A stretch of 42,442 nucleotides of DNA from Mycobacterium sp. E183 (lineage in GTDB: Bacteria; Actinomycetota; Actinomycetes; Mycobacteriales; Mycobacteriaceae), in NCBI RefSeq assembly GCF_001667735.1, contig NZ_LZJN01000172.1, forward strand, positions 1 through 42,442, given 5' to 3'. Below the pieces are notes generated by a model, which was not told the origin of the DNA, searched no databases, and worked only from the letters and a program-made list of their open reading frames with translations. The position numbers and the translations under genes are program-made. Positions 1-8,238 of the stretch are shown here, one piece after another (positions within the stretch are counted from its first letter, which is position 1; the number at the start of each line of letters is the position of its first letter).

Positions 1-77
1 CCGCCGGCGAAGAGGCCACGCTTGGGCTCCATCACCGCAAAGCGCGCGGCGGGTACTGCGATCCGGATGTCGGTGGA
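1..77. repeat. Left fold-back inverted repeat, outer arm
   Basis: These 77 bases are the exact reverse complement of 185-261, with a 107-base spacer (78-184). The arms and spacer together encode one continuous crotonase segment if the left 184 bases are flipped. This is therefore a fold-back at the contig end, not a natural repeat. The right end has the same architecture. Confidence 0.9.
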
Positions 78-184
78 GCTCAGCATCTCGAAGCCGCCCG
101 CGACGCAGGTGCCATTGATCGCGGCGACGATCGGCTTGTAGACGGGAAACCGGTGCAGGACGGCGTGAATGGCGTCTTCCTTGT
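1..184 (-). CDS. Enoyl-CoA hydratase/isomerase (crotonase), internal fragment, inverted copy
   Basis: Read on the minus strand from 184 down to 1, this encodes the middle of a crotonase: a stretch ending in PIVAAINGTCVAGGFEML, the family's oxyanion-hole segment, followed by the same residues encoded at 185-261. It is the missing upstream part of the plus-strand gene that ends at 616, flipped by the fold-back. Neither start nor N-terminus is present. The true gene would read reverse complement of 78-184, then 185 onward. It should not be counted as a second gene. Confidence 0.75.
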
Positions 185-261
185 TCCACCGACATCCGGA
201 TCGCAGTACCCGCCGCGCGCTTTGCGGTGATGGAGCCCAAGCGTGGCCTCTTCGCCGGCGG
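185..261. repeat. Left fold-back inverted repeat, inner arm
   Basis: Exact reverse complement of 1-77. This arm is in its proper place: it reads in frame into the C-terminal half of the crotonase that ends at 616. Confidence 0.9.
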
Positions 262-616
262 CGGTAGCACCGTGCGACTGCCGCGGCAAATGCCCTACCC
301 GTTGGCGATGGAACTGCTGCTGACCGCCGACATGGTGGACGCGGACCGCGCCCTGGCGATGGGGCTGATCAATCGGGTGGTGCCGCCGGAGCGGCTGATG
401 GACACCGCGTACGACTACGCCGAGCGCATCGCGGCGAACGCACCGCTGGCGGTGTACGCGACGAAGCAGTCCGCCGTCGAGGGGTTGGCGCTCGACCTCG
501 AGTCGGCGTATGACAACGAAACCCGGCACAGCGACCGCATTTTCGAGACGCAGGACGCCAAGGAGGGGCCGCGCGCCTTCGCCGAAAAACGACCACCGCG
601 CTGGCAGGGCCGCTGA
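185..616 (+). CDS. Enoyl-CoA hydratase/isomerase (crotonase), C-terminal part
   Basis: Encodes the C-terminal part of a crotonase-superfamily enzyme, probably acting on a 2-enoyl-CoA in fatty acid or sterol side-chain oxidation. The open frame enters from the fold-back at 185 (residues TDIRIAVPAARFAVMEP) and ends in TGA at 616. The Glu of MEPKRGLFAGGG lies where hydratases carry a catalytic Glu, followed by the usual helical trimerisation region (GLINRVVPPERL). The ATG at 227 is internal, not a start. The N-terminus is missing because the contig ends here. The family is clear; the substrate cannot be told. Confidence 0.8.
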   Translation, partial: STDIRIAVPAARFAVMEPKRGLFAGGGSTVRLPRQMPYPLAMELLLTADMVDADRALAMGLINRVVPPERLMDTAYDYAERIAANAPLAVYATKQSAVEGLALDLESAYDNETRHSDRIFETQDAKEGPRAFAEKRPPRWQGR

Positions 617-620
617 GCCC

Positions 621-1022
621 TCAGGCCCGGGTGCGGCGGCCCACGTCGCGAATCACCAGCGACAGCAGCCAGCTCACGATGGACAACACGATCGCCGCCC
701 AGATCGCCGTCCACCAGAAGTGATCGATCTGCAGACCCCAGTGCGTGGTGTGCTCGGTGATGCGGGCGGTGAGCCACAACATCAGCGCGTTGACGACGAT
801 GTGGAACAACCCAAGGGTGAGGATGTAGAGCGGGATGGACAGAATCTGGACGATCGGCTTGATGAACGCGTTGACCAAACCGAAGATGACGGCGACGACG
901 AAGATGATGCCGACCCGCTGAAGCTTCGTGTCACCGCCGACGAACGTGATCCCGTGCACGAATTTCGTCACCAGCCACAAGGCGAAACCGGTCAGTGCGG
1001 CGCGAAGCAGAAAGGGGCCCAT
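621..1022 (-). CDS. Phage-holin-like 4TM membrane protein (PF04020 type)
   Basis: A 133-aa, very hydrophobic protein with about four membrane segments. The pattern GLVNAFIKPIVQILSIPL followed by LGLFHIVVNALMLWL is typical of the small membrane family annotated as 'phage holin superfamily IV', which is chromosomal and not phage-derived in actinobacteria. Function is unknown. The ATG at 1022 is preferred because a GAGAGG ribosome site lies nine bases upstream; a GTG at 1028 would add two residues but sits too close to it. It is convergent with the crotonase, four bases away. Confidence 0.75.
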   Translation of the reverse strand: MGPFLLRAALTGFALWLVTKFVHGITFVGGDTKLQRVGIIFVVAVIFGLVNAFIKPIVQILSIPLYILTLGLFHIVVNALMLWLTARITEHTTHWGLQIDHFWWTAIWAAIVLSIVSWLLSLVIRDVGRRTRA

Positions 1023-1079
1023 GCCCACGATCCTCTCACCACCGGTGCGAGAACGGCAGCCGTTCAGCTCACCGCCGCG

Positions 1080-1319
1080 CTAAGCGTCACCGCGCTGCGA
1101 CGCCAAGTGCTTCACCATCTGGCAGAGGTTGACGACGGCGGCGCTCAACTTGGCAATGGTGGCGTCCCGATCCGCCACACAGGACTCCCAGTCGGGAAAC
1201 TCCTGCGGGGGTCTCTGGTTGTCCGCATTGAGATGGATTTTCTCCTCGATCTGGTCGCAGACGTCCGCAAGGGTCAATTGTCCCGGCGCGCTGATGTCGG
1301 AGAACCACTTGTCAGCCAT
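1080..1319 (-). CDS. Small conserved-type hypothetical protein, 79 aa
   Basis: A soluble 79-aa protein, without signal peptide or membrane segment, with mixed acidic helices. A GAGG ribosome site lies seven bases before the ATG at 1319. It has two Cys in the C-terminal half and one at residue 21. I do not recognise a family. It lies downstream of the amidohydrolase on the same strand, 155 bases away. Confidence rests on the ribosome site and GC-rich third positions. Confidence 0.55.
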   Translation of the reverse strand: MADKWFSDISAPGQLTLADVCDQIEEKIHLNADNQRPPQEFPDWESCVADRDATIAKLSAAVVNLCQMVKHLASQRGDA

Positions 1320-1474
1320 GCAGAACCTCGTCTCGACGCAAATTTCGGTATCGTCCGAGGCTATCGGGTCGCTTGACACGACGTTTGTGCGGGAGGCCGG
1401 CGACAACGCGGTACATCCGCGACCGTCATTGAGCCAACACCGGTCGCTGGTTGCCAGTCGCCAACCAGCAGAAC

Positions 1475-2542
1475 CTAATTCAGGTTGTAGAAGCGCTGCG
1501 CGTTCAGCCCACCAATTTTTTCGCGCGCCTCTTCGCTGATGTCCGGGCGGGTCCGCAGGTGCTTGGTGCTTTCCGGCCATTCGCCGTCCCAGTGCGGGTA
1601 GTCGCTGGCGAACATGATGAAGTCGGCGCCGAGCACGTCGATCACCCCGGGCAGGATGGGCTCCTCCGGCTCGCACGTCACCCAGATATTGCCCGCGGCC
1701 AGATATTCGTGCGGATCGCGGCGCCAGCCGCGTTCGACCCAGTCGCCTCGCTTCTCGTAGTGCTCGTGCAGGCGATCCATGAAGAACGGGACCCACCCCG
1801 CGCCGGCCTCGAGGAAGGCGACGCGCAACTGCGGGTGGCGCTCGAAGACACCGCCGGACACCAACGCCGTCATCGCCGTCATCTGGTCGAACGGAAAACT
1901 GATGCAATGCACCTGAATGTAATTGGTGAACCGGTCCACGCCGATCTTCGGCAGGTGAATGCCCGGGGCGCCGTGGATGCCCAACGGCATCTCCAGATCC
2001 ACCGCCGCGGCGTAGAAGGGGTCGAGGTCGGGGTGGTCGAGGTTTCGCGTCTTGAGCGCCGGCGGCACCAGGGTCGCCACCAGCCCAAGGTCTTTCGCTT
2101 CGGTCATGACGTCGATCGCCGCCTGGCCATGCTCGATCGGGGTGACGGCGACGCCCCGCAACCGTCCACCCGACGGTGCGCAGTAATCCGCGATCCACTG
2201 GTTGTAGAGCCGGGCGAACCCGGCGGCGAACTCGGGATCCTCGAGGGTGGGCGCGCACAGGCCGAGGCTCGGGTACAGCACCATCGTGTCGATGTGGTCG
2301 CGGTCGGCGTCGCCCAGCACGCCCTCGGTGGATCGACAGTTGATGTCGGGCGCATCGCTGATGCCGTGCTCCGGCGGACACCCCGCGCCCGGGCCCCGGT
2401 CCTCCGGGTAGTTGCGGCCTTCGAACGTCAACCGCATCCGCCCGTCGGAGCTGGGCTTGACGTACTGCGGCCAGCGTTTGATCGCTTCGATCGCCAGCGA
2501 GGGATTCTCGGCGACGTGTCCGTCGGCGTCGATGATGCGCAT
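1475..2542 (-). CDS. Amidohydrolase family 2 (ACMSD-like) metal-dependent hydrolase
   Basis: A 355-aa TIM-barrel amidohydrolase of the ACMSD/amidohydrolase-2 group, which hydrolyses or decarboxylates ring-cleavage-type substrates with a divalent metal. Seen: an N-terminal metal site DADGHVAE at residues 4-11; the GIHGAPG histidine mid-protein; FLEAGAGWVPFFMDRL; and a C-terminal FASDYPHWDGEWP, where the Asp is the last metal ligand. Many mycobacterial paralogues begin with MRIIDADGHV, so the ATG at 2542 is taken as the start; an upstream ATG at 2572 would add ten residues overlapping a lipase remnant. The substrate is unknown. Confidence 0.85.
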   Translation of the reverse strand: MRIIDADGHVAENPSLAIEAIKRWPQYVKPSSDGRMRLTFEGRNYPEDRGPGAGCPPEHGISDAPDINCRSTEGVLGDADRDHIDTMVLYPSLGLCAPTLEDPEFAAGFARLYNQWIADYCAPSGGRLRGVAVTPIEHGQAAIDVMTEAKDLGLVATLVPPALKTRNLDHPDLDPFYAAAVDLEMPLGIHGAPGIHLPKIGVDRFTNYIQVHCISFPFDQMTAMTALVSGGVFERHPQLRVAFLEAGAGWVPFFMDRLHEHYEKRGDWVERGWRRDPHEYLAAGNIWVTCEPEEPILPGVIDVLGADFIMFASDYPHWDGEWPESTKHLRTRPDISEEAREKIGGLNAQRFYNLN

Positions 2543-2544
2543 GT

Positions 2545-2747
2545 ATCCGGAACTTACTCTCGCGGATTGCATGTGGAAACGGCTCTGCGACCGCGTGGTG
2601 AACTATTCGGATCTCATTCCGCTGCTACCGCCGTGCCCCTACGAGCACGTCGGCGCCGCGATCTACATCAACAGCGGCGGTCCCGGCGCACTATGGCGCC
2701 ACAGCCTCTACGCCTATCGGCAAGGGCTGCGGAGGTTGGTGGGATGA
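2545..2747 (+). pseudogene. C-terminal remnant of a class 3 lipase
   Basis: The plus-strand frame ending in TGA at 2747 encodes a stretch containing RVVNYSDLIPLLPP, then YEHVGAAIYI and HSLYAYRQGL. This is the typical end of alpha/beta-hydrolase class 3 lipases, around and after the catalytic His. The nucleophile (GHSLGG) and Asp regions are absent and no long upstream frame exists, so only about 60 codons survive. The remnant abuts the divergent amidohydrolase start, which suggests a deletion joined these sequences. Confidence 0.5.
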
Positions 2748-2817
2748 GCGCGGTGTGAAACCCGCCGTCGTGGCACGCGGGCAGAAAGACTCGCCATCGC
2801 GCGCCCGGTAGGCCACG

Positions 2818-4101
2818 ATGCTCAACGTGACAACACAAAGTCCTCGAAACAAGCTGACCGCCGATCAGCGGAACTCGTTCGTCGCGGCGTTGCTGGGCTG
2901 GACGATGGACGCCTTCGACTACTTCATCGTCGTGCTCGTCTACGCCGACATCGCCAAGACCTTTCACCACAGCAAGGCAGAGGTCGCCTTCGTCACCACC
3001 GCCACCCTGATCATGCGTCCCGTCGGCGCGCTGCTGTTCGGGTTGTGGGCCGACCGTGTCGGGCGCCGGCTGCCGCTGATGGTGGACGTGATGTTCTACT
3101 CCGTGGTGGGCTTCCTGTGCGCGTTCGCACCCAACTTCACCGTGCTGGTGATCCTGCGGCTGCTCTATGGCATCGGCATGGGCGGTGAGTGGGGCCTGGG
3201 CGCCGCGCTGGCGATGGAAAAGGTTCCCGTCGAGCGGCGCGGCTTCTTTTCCGGGTTGCTCCAGGAGGGCTACGCGTTCGGCTACCTGCTGGCGAGCGTC
3301 GCCTCGCTGGTGGTGATGAACTGGCTCGGGTTGTCGTGGCGGTGGCTGTTCGCGCTGAGTATCGTCCCCGCTCTGGTCAGCCTGATCATCCGTTACCGCG
3401 TGGAGGAGTCCGAGGTCTGGGAAGCCGCGCAGGATCAGATGAAACTGACCAGCACCAGGATCCGCGACGTGCTGCGCGACGGGGCGATCATCCGCCGATT
3501 CTTCTACCTGGTGCTGCTGATGACGGCATTCAACTGGATGAGCCACGGCACCCAGGACGTCTACCCGACCTTCCTGACCTCGACCGCCAACCACGGCGCC
3601 GGCCTGTCCAGCGCTACCGTCAAATTGATCGTGATCGTCTACAACATCGGCGCCATCATCGGCGGGCTTGTCTTCGGCACGCTGTCACAGCGGTTCAGCC
3701 GCCGCTACACCATCATCTTCTGCGCGATGCTCGGCCTGCCGATCGTGCCGCTGTTCGCCTACTCGCGCACGGCGGCGATGCTGTGCCTCGGTTCATTCCT
3801 GATGCAGCTATTCGTGCAGGGCGCGTGGGGCGTAATCCCCGCCCACCTGACCGAGATGTCGCCGGACGCGATCCGCGGCCTGTACCCCGGCGTCACCTAC
3901 CAGTTGGGAAACCTGTTGGCGGCGTTCAACCTACCCATTCAAGAGCGCCTTGCCGAGTCGCACGGGTATCCCTTCGCCCTGGCGGCGACGATCGTGCCGG
4001 TGCTGATCGCGGTCGCGTTCCTGACGCTGATCGGCAAGGACGCCACGGGCATCCGCTTCGGCACCGCCGAAAGCGCGTTTCTGCCAACCGAAATGACGTG
4101 A
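2818..4101 (+). CDS. nanT: NanT-type major facilitator transporter
   Basis: A 427-aa, 12-segment MFS permease of the sugar/sialate:H+ symporter group. Seen: LLGWTMDAFDYFIVVLV at the first membrane helix, the loop 2-3 signature GLWADRVGRR, and the RYRVEESEVWE central loop typical of the NanT/ShiA/PcaK-like branch. The ATG at 2818 gives the usual N-terminal length. It is convergent with cinA (13 bases apart), the same pairing as Rv1902c-cinA in M. tuberculosis. The name follows that homologue; real transport of sialic acid is unproven, and an aromatic or organic acid is as likely. Confidence 0.85.
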   Translation: MLNVTTQSPRNKLTADQRNSFVAALLGWTMDAFDYFIVVLVYADIAKTFHHSKAEVAFVTTATLIMRPVGALLFGLWADRVGRRLPLMVDVMFYSVVGFLCAFAPNFTVLVILRLLYGIGMGGEWGLGAALAMEKVPVERRGFFSGLLQEGYAFGYLLASVASLVVMNWLGLSWRWLFALSIVPALVSLIIRYRVEESEVWEAAQDQMKLTSTRIRDVLRDGAIIRRFFYLVLLMTAFNWMSHGTQDVYPTFLTSTANHGAGLSSATVKLIVIVYNIGAIIGGLVFGTLSQRFSRRYTIIFCAMLGLPIVPLFAYSRTAAMLCLGSFLMQLFVQGAWGVIPAHLTEMSPDAIRGLYPGVTYQLGNLLAAFNLPIQERLAESHGYPFALAATIVPVLIAVAFLTLIGKDATGIRFGTAESAFLPTEMT

Positions 4102-4114
4102 TCGGGCGTCGCTC

Positions 4115-5389
4115 CTAGTCGGCCGCGCTGAGCAGTCGCAGCAGCAGGTGCATCGCCACGGTCGTCGAGCGCTCCCGGATGTCGGAGCGGTTGCCGGGCA
4201 GCCGCAGGGTTCGGGTGTCCTTGCGGCCGTCGATGAGGGTCACGTTGAAACAGACCGTCCCGACGGGTTTTTCGGGTGTGCCACCGCCGGGGCCTGCGAT
4301 GCCGGTGATCGCGACGGCGGTGTCCGCGCCGAAGCGGCGGATGGCGCCGGCCGCCATCGCCTCGGCCACCGGCTCGGACACCGCTCCGTGCGCCTCGATC
4401 AGCGCCGGGTCAACGCCGAGCAGCTCCGCCTTCGCCTCGTTCGAGTAGGACACCACCCCGCCGGCGACGTAGTCCGACGATCCGGGGCGGTCGGTCAGCC
4501 GCGCGGCCAGCAGCCCCGCCGTGCAGGATTCGGCCGTTGCGATCCGGCGGCCGGCCAGCGCCCGGGCCACCAGGTCGTCGACCGTGGAGCCGTCCTCGGA
4601 GAAGAGCTGCTGAGAGTGCTTGTCGCGCACCAGCTGCATCAGTTTCGCGTAGCTGGCTGCGGCGTCCGGCTCGTAGCGCGTCACCATCTCGACCTCGCCC
4701 CGCCGTAGGCAGGTGGTGATCTCGAGCGACTCGAAGCCCGGCACCGACGTCTCGGCGTCGCGCAACGTCTCGGCCAGACCCGATTCGGGCAGCCCGAACA
4801 TTCGCACGGTTTCCTGCCGATAGAGCGTTCGGCCGGCGATCGCCTGCTGCGCCGCGGGCGTCTCGATGGCCCGGCTCCACATCGGCTGCAGCTCGCGCGG
4901 CGGGCCCGGAAGGACGATGACCGTCGGCTTGCCGGGGACGACCACACCGGGCGCGGTGCCCACCGGGTCGAGCACCTGCGCTCCGGCGGGAATCATCGCC
5001 TGCTTGCGGTTGGCGGCGCGCACCGCGTCGAAGTCGACGCCCTCGAAGCGGGCCATCAGCTTCTTGAGGATGTTCGCGATCTTGTTCTCGGTCTCGTCGT
5101 CCAGCACCAAGTCGCGGCCGCAGAAGCGCGCCACCACCTCGACCGTCATGTCGTCGGCCGTCGGGCCCAGGCCGCCGCTGGTGACGATCAGGTCCATGCC
5201 TTGTTCCGCCATGAAGCGCAGCTGCGCCTCGATGTCTTTGGCGCGGTCGCCGCAGATCGTGATGTGCGCCAGCTCGACGCCCAGCTCCAGGAGGCGATCC
5301 GCGATCCAGGGACCGTTCGCATCTTGGACGCGTCCGGTGAGGACTTCGGTTCCGGTGACGACGATGCCTGCGCGTGCGCTCACCGGCAT
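4115..5389 (-). CDS. cinA: CinA-like protein (competence/damage-inducible CinA, MoCF-domain and nicotinamide-nucleotide amidase-type domains)
   Basis: A 424-aa CinA. The N-terminal MoCF-biosynthesis domain (about residues 4-170) carries GTEVLTGRVQDANGPWIAD and TSGGLGPTADDMT. The C-terminal CinA domain (about 255-415) carries ATAESCTAGLLAARLTD, where the Ser is the likely nucleophile, and AITGIAGPGGGTPEKPVG. Family members act in pyridine nucleotide repair: NMN deamidation and ADP-ribose pyrophosphatase activity. The start at 5389 is chosen because homologues begin with V/SARAGIVVTGTE; a start at 5416 adds nine unsupported residues. In M. tuberculosis CinA has been linked to cleavage of NAD-drug adducts. 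Confidence 0.93.
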   Translation of the reverse strand: MPVSARAGIVVTGTEVLTGRVQDANGPWIADRLLELGVELAHITICGDRAKDIEAQLRFMAEQGMDLIVTSGGLGPTADDMTVEVVARFCGRDLVLDDETENKIANILKKLMARFEGVDFDAVRAANRKQAMIPAGAQVLDPVGTAPGVVVPGKPTVIVLPGPPRELQPMWSRAIETPAAQQAIAGRTLYRQETVRMFGLPESGLAETLRDAETSVPGFESLEITTCLRRGEVEMVTRYEPDAAASYAKLMQLVRDKHSQQLFSEDGSTVDDLVARALAGRRIATAESCTAGLLAARLTDRPGSSDYVAGGVVSYSNEAKAELLGVDPALIEAHGAVSEPVAEAMAAGAIRRFGADTAVAITGIAGPGGGTPEKPVGTVCFNVTLIDGRKDTRTLRLPGNRSDIRERSTTVAMHLLLRLLSAAD

Positions 5390-5437
5390 GAGCCTACTGG
5401 CAGCGCGAGAAGGCATAGCCGAGCGAGGCGTTCTGGG

Positions 5438-5743
5438 TTAGCCGCCTTCGAGGTAACGCTCGACGGTGGCGACCTTCTGCGTGATCGCGTCGCTGACCCC
5501 GGCCCGCCAGTCCGCCTTGATCACCGTGCTGACCCGGGGCGCGCGGGCGGCGACCGCCTCCACGGCGCGCTGTACGACCCCCATCACCTCTTCCCAGGTT
5601 TCGCCCTCGATGACGGTGAACATCGAATCCGTCCGGTTGGGCAGGCCGGATTCGCGGACCACCCCAACCGCTTCGGCGACGATCTCGCCGACGCCCTCGC
5701 CCACCCCCATCGGGGTGACGGAGAACGCCACGAGCACAGACAT
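5438..5743 (-). CDS. MTH1187/YkoF-type thiamine-binding protein
   Basis: A 101-aa small cytosolic protein of the thiamine-binding (DUF77) family, the counterpart of Rv1898. It starts with VLVAFSVTPMGVGEGVGEIVAEA and contains the SMFTVIEGETWEEVM core that shapes the ligand pocket in the ferredoxin-like fold. Members bind thiamine or its precursors and may buffer or sense them. It lies upstream of cinA on the same strand, 48 bases away, and is divergent from dtd. Confidence 0.85.
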   Translation of the reverse strand: MSVLVAFSVTPMGVGEGVGEIVAEAVGVVRESGLPNRTDSMFTVIEGETWEEVMGVVQRAVEAVAARAPRVSTVIKADWRAGVSDAITQKVATVERYLEGG

Positions 5744-5794
5744 CCAACGAGCCTACCCAAGCTCTTCCGGCCCGGCCTGGCAGCATCAAGGCCC

Positions 5795-6226
5795 ATGCGG
5801 GTCCTGGTGCAGCGGGTGACGTCGGCGACGGTGGCGGTCGACGGTGCAGTGGTGGGCGCCATTCGGCCGGCCGGTCAGGGCTTGTTGGCCTTCGTGGGCG
5901 TCACCCACGGCGATGATCTCGACAGGGCGCGCCGGCTCGCTGAAAAGCTCTGGTATTTGCGGATTCTCGACGACGAACGATCGGCGGCCGACGTTGGCGC
6001 GCCCATACTGGTGGTCAGCCAGTTCACCCTCTACGCCGACACCGCCAAGGGCCGACGGCCGTCGTGGAACGCGGCCGCGCCGGGCGGAGCAGCCGAGCCG
6101 CTGGTCGCGGCGTTCGCCGACGCGCTGCGGCGGCTGGGCGCCGAGGTCCAGACCGGGGTGTTCGGTGCGAGCATGCAGGTCGAACTGGTCAATGACGGTC
6201 CCGTCACGGTGCTCCTCGAACTCTGA
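5795..6226 (+). CDS. dtd: D-aminoacyl-tRNA deacylase (DTD)
   Basis: A 143-aa DTD that removes D-amino acids, and misattached glycine, from tRNA. Both catalytic motifs are visible: SQFTLYAD (about residues 77-84) and the C-terminal NDGPVT, the cross-subunit GP/Thr motif of the dimer. The length matches the family. The ATG at 5795 gives MRVLVQRVTSATVAVDG, the canonical N-terminus. It is the homologue of Rv1897c and is followed by the methyltransferase, as in M. tuberculosis. Confidence 0.95.
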   Translation: MRVLVQRVTSATVAVDGAVVGAIRPAGQGLLAFVGVTHGDDLDRARRLAEKLWYLRILDDERSAADVGAPILVVSQFTLYADTAKGRRPSWNAAAPGGAAEPLVAAFADALRRLGAEVQTGVFGASMQVELVNDGPVTVLLEL

Positions 6227-6286
6227 ACCGACGGGTACGTTGGATACGTCTCTTGCCGGGGCCGATTGTTGATGGGAGGGGCGATC

Positions 6287-7198
6287 ATGAGCCCGACGCC
6301 TGAGTTTGGGTCGCTCCGTTCCGACGACGACAACTGGGACATCGTCAGCAGCGTGGGTTACACCGCCCTGCTGGTGGCCGGATGGCGCGCGCTCCACGCG
6401 CTGAGCCCGCGACCACTCGTCCGGGATGACTACGCCAAGGTTTTCATCGAAGCGTCGCGAGACCCGTACTTGGCGGCCAAGCTCGCAAACCCGGGGACCT
6501 CCGAAGACGAGCTGGCCTTTCCTCGCCTCTACGGCGTGCAGACGCGGTTCTTCGACGACTTCTTCGTCGAGGCCGGCGCCGCGGGCATCCGCCAGGCGGT
6601 GATCGTCGCCGCCGGTCTGGACTCCCGCGCGTATCGGCTCGAATGGGTCCAGGGCACAAGGATTTTCGAGGTCGATCTGCCGAAGGTGCTGGAGTTCAAG
6701 GCCCACGTGCTCGCCCAGCACGGCGCCAAACCCAAGGCCCCCCGGGTCGAGGTCGCGGCCGACCTGCGCGCCGACTGGTCCAGAGCCCTGGAGGACGCGG
6801 GCTTCGACGTGGAGCGGCCCAGCGCCTGGTCGGTGGAGGGCGTGCTGCCCTACCTGACCGACGAGGCCCAGAACACGCTTTTCACCCGGATCAGCGGACT
6901 CAGCGCACCCGGCAGCCGAATCGCCATCGGGGCGTTGGGTTCCCGCCTCGACCACGACCAACTCGAGGCCCTGGAGACGGCCCATCCCGGCGTCAACATG
7001 TCCGGCGACGTCGACTTTTCCGCCCTCACCTACGAGCCCCAGACGGACCCCGCGGAACGGCTGGCCGCCCACGGTTGGTCGGTCGATCCCGTCCGCAGCA
7101 CGCTCGACTTGCAGGCCGGCTACGGGATGACCCCGCCGGACGTCGACGTCAAGATCGACAGTTTCATGCGGTCCCAATACATAACGGCCACCCGGTAG
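6287..7198 (+). CDS. S-adenosylmethionine-dependent methyltransferase (TIGR00027 / LCM-like)
   Basis: A 303-aa methyltransferase of the large mycobacterial family related to leucine carboxyl methyltransferases, the counterpart of Rv1896c. Seen: the SAM-binding VIVAAGLDSRAYRLEW motif, FEVDLPKVLEFK, DLRADW and the WSVEGVLPYLTDEAQ segment. The start at 6287 follows a strong GGGAGGGG ribosome site; seven upstream codons are possible but poorly supported. The small-molecule substrate is unknown. It is convergent with the alcohol dehydrogenase, only four bases between stops. Confidence 0.9.
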   Translation: MSPTPEFGSLRSDDDNWDIVSSVGYTALLVAGWRALHALSPRPLVRDDYAKVFIEASRDPYLAAKLANPGTSEDELAFPRLYGVQTRFFDDFFVEAGAAGIRQAVIVAAGLDSRAYRLEWVQGTRIFEVDLPKVLEFKAHVLAQHGAKPKAPRVEVAADLRADWSRALEDAGFDVERPSAWSVEGVLPYLTDEAQNTLFTRISGLSAPGSRIAIGALGSRLDHDQLEALETAHPGVNMSGDVDFSALTYEPQTDPAERLAAHGWSVDPVRSTLDLQAGYGMTPPDVDVKIDSFMRSQYITATR

Positions 7199-7202
7199 CG
7201 GG

Positions 7203-8228
7203 CTACGGCGTCAGCAGGATCTTCACGTCGTCGCCCGACCGAGACGCCGCCGTGGCGTAGCCCTTCGCCGCCTCGTCCAGCGGCAGCGTCGTCGTGAAGA
7301 TGCCGTCGACATCCAGCCGCCCGGACTGCAGCAGCGGGATCAATTCCGGCCAGGTGCGCTGCACGGGCGCGGTCGTCATCCGCAGGGTGATGCTGCGGAT
7401 CAGGCAGCCCAGGGCGTTGAGCGGGAACGGATTCATGTCGTGCACGCCGACAACCGAGACGGTACCGCCCGCTCGCACCGCATTGAGAGCGTCCGTCAGG
7501 GAGGCGTCCGTGGCGACGGCATCGATCACCGCGTCCGCGCCGCGGCCACCGGTGGCGTCGAGGATGGCCCCGACCGCGGGGGCCTTCAGGGGTGTCGCCC
7601 CCCACTTGGCTGCGCGGTCCAGCCGCCCGTCCACCTGATCGACCGCGAAAACCGTTGCGGCGCCTTGGAACAGCGCGCTGCGCAGCGAGCACAGTCCGAC
7701 AGCGCCCAAGCCGATGACCGCCACGGTGCCGCCGAACGGGATGTCGGCGCGTTGCGCCGCCGCCCAGCCGGTGGCGAGGTTGTCGGTGAGCAGCAGCGCC
7801 TGTTCGGTGCTGATCGATTCCGGCATCTTCAGCAGCTGGAAGTCGGCGGCGGGCACGGCCAGCAGATCGGCCTGCGCGCCACCGAGCAAGCCGCCGCCGA
7901 AGATCTGGAACCCGTTGTGGCACAAGACCGGATCGCGGGTGGCGCAGCCTGCGCAGGCGCCGCACCCGGTCACCGACGACACCATGACGAGGTCGCCCAC
8001 CTTGACGGTGCGCACCTGCGGGCCCGCCTCCACCACGGTGCCGATCGCTTCATGTCCCAGCGCAATCGGCTCGGGCATCGGGAAATCGGCCTCGTAGAAG
8101 TGCAGGTCGGAACCACAGATGCCGGCAGCGGTGACCTGGACGATCGCTCCGTCGGGGCCGGGAAGGGCGGGATCTGGCCGGGTTTCCACCCGGATGGCGC
8201 GGGGCCCGTCGACGACTACCGTGCGCAT
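7203..8228 (-). CDS. Zinc-dependent medium-chain alcohol dehydrogenase
   Basis: A 341-aa zinc MDR dehydrogenase, counterpart of Rv1895, oxidising an alcohol to a ketone or aldehyde with NAD(P). Seen: the catalytic zinc site GICGSDLHF and GHEAIG; the structural zinc loop CGACAGCATRDPVLC with four spaced Cys; and the Rossmann motif GLGAVGLCS. The ATG at 8228 gives the standard N-terminus. It sits ten bases downstream of the Baeyer-Villiger-type monooxygenase on the same strand, so the two are almost certainly cotranscribed, which suggests alcohol to ketone to ester metabolism. Confidence 0.9.
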   Translation of the reverse strand: MRTVVVDGPRAIRVETRPDPALPGPDGAIVQVTAAGICGSDLHFYEADFPMPEPIALGHEAIGTVVEAGPQVRTVKVGDLVMVSSVTGCGACAGCATRDPVLCHNGFQIFGGGLLGGAQADLLAVPAADFQLLKMPESISTEQALLLTDNLATGWAAAQRADIPFGGTVAVIGLGAVGLCSLRSALFQGAATVFAVDQVDGRLDRAAKWGATPLKAPAVGAILDATGGRGADAVIDAVATDASLTDALNAVRAGGTVSVVGVHDMNPFPLNALGCLIRSITLRMTTAPVQRTWPELIPLLQSGRLDVDGIFTTTLPLDEAAKGYATAASRSGDDVKILLTP

Positions 8229-8238
8229 GCTGGCGTGC

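Noticed and set aside
1..261. Terminal inverted repeat as a mobile-element end or natural cruciform
   Set aside because: Flipping the segment restores one gene across the junction and the other window end shows the same structure in a different gene, so an assembly or library artefact explains it better.
1451..2758. 435-codon plus-strand frame opposite the amidohydrolase
   Set aside because: Antisense shadow of a gene with clear metal-site motifs; no family signature.
5201..6226. 341-codon plus-strand frame covering dtd with a long N-terminal extension
   Set aside because: The first ~195 codons are antisense to cinA and the thiamine-binding gene; DTD proteins start at the ATG at 5795.
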